Positions 5,525 through 5,562 of a stretch of DNA of 5,562 bases are shown here, one piece after another. Made by a program: the position numbers and the translations under genes. Positions within the stretch are counted from its first letter, which is position 1; each line of letters opens with the position of its first letter. The notes beneath the pieces were generated by a model. It worked only from the letters and a program-made list of their open reading frames with translations, searched no databases and had not been told where the DNA came from. Origin of the DNA: Deltaproteobacteria bacterium (GTDB lineage: Bacteria; Desulfobacterota; SM23-61). The stretch lies in contig JAPLIW010000604.1 of NCBI GenBank assembly GCA_026388915.1, positions 1-5,562 on the forward strand. The letters are read 5' to 3'.

Positions 5525-5562
5525 AACCGCAGAGCAAACAAATTGGAATGCTGGAATGATGG
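5525..5562 (+). repeat. Composite tandem repeat, copy B (runs off the window)
   Basis: This copy starts 8 bp after the recJ stop. One 9-bp unit (CGCAGAG at 5528) is followed by 8-bp TGGAAT units at 5544 and 5552, and a third begins at 5560. The junction matches copy A at 25 of 26 positions, from GAGCA (5532) to the second GGAAT (5557). Copy A has three 9-bp units where this one has a single unit. Both are plus-oriented. It occupies the whole space after recJ that can be seen, and no terminator is visible. Confidence 0.8.

Overview
The window reads as part of a GC-rich genome of an anaerobic bacterium, most plausibly a deltaproteobacterial (Desulfobacterota-type) lineage. This is inferred from an oxygen-sensitive, ferredoxin-linked 2-oxoacid oxidoreductase, the style of the TPR membrane protein, and degenerate CGCAGAG/TGGAAT intergenic repeats. 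No rRNA or tRNA, phage gene, transposase or CRISPR array is visible.

Layout: the left 3.2 kb is read leftwards (minus strand). In transcription order it holds a small exported protein of unknown function (3163-2747), a 258-bp repeat-filled gap, a YfgM-like TPR membrane protein (2488-1790), and, four bases later, iorA, the alpha subunit of indolepyruvate:ferredoxin oxidoreductase (1785 to the window edge, missing only its last codons). On the right, recJ (single-strand DNA exonuclease) runs rightwards from about 3751 to 5517. The two directions diverge from a 0.57-kb non-coding region (3164-3750). That region holds a near-consensus sigma-70 promoter for recJ, several palindromes, and a 223-bp segment bounded by 30-bp inverted repeats matching at 29 of 30 positions.

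The TPR gene and iorA are probably translationally coupled, because the iorA ribosome-binding site overlaps the TPR stop codon. iorA makes aryl-acetyl-CoA and reduced ferredoxin from arylpyruvates; its partner iorB would be expected just beyond position 1. The TPR protein is anchored in the membrane and probably serves protein quality control or assembly; nothing in its sequence ties it to indolepyruvate metabolism. recJ is an independent DNA-repair gene.

The least ordinary content is non-coding. (a) Three copies of a composite repeat occur, made of 9-bp CGCAGAG units followed by 8-bp TGGAAT units. Two face each other as an inverted pair between the exported-protein and TPR genes, and one lies just after recJ. 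(b) The 30-bp inverted repeats upstream of recJ each contain a hairpin whose loop is GNRA-type when read on its own strand (GAAA and GGAA). The only difference between the copies falls at the free N position of that loop. These look like dispersed palindromic elements (REP- or MITE-like) or structured RNA. I cannot establish from one window whether they are already described.
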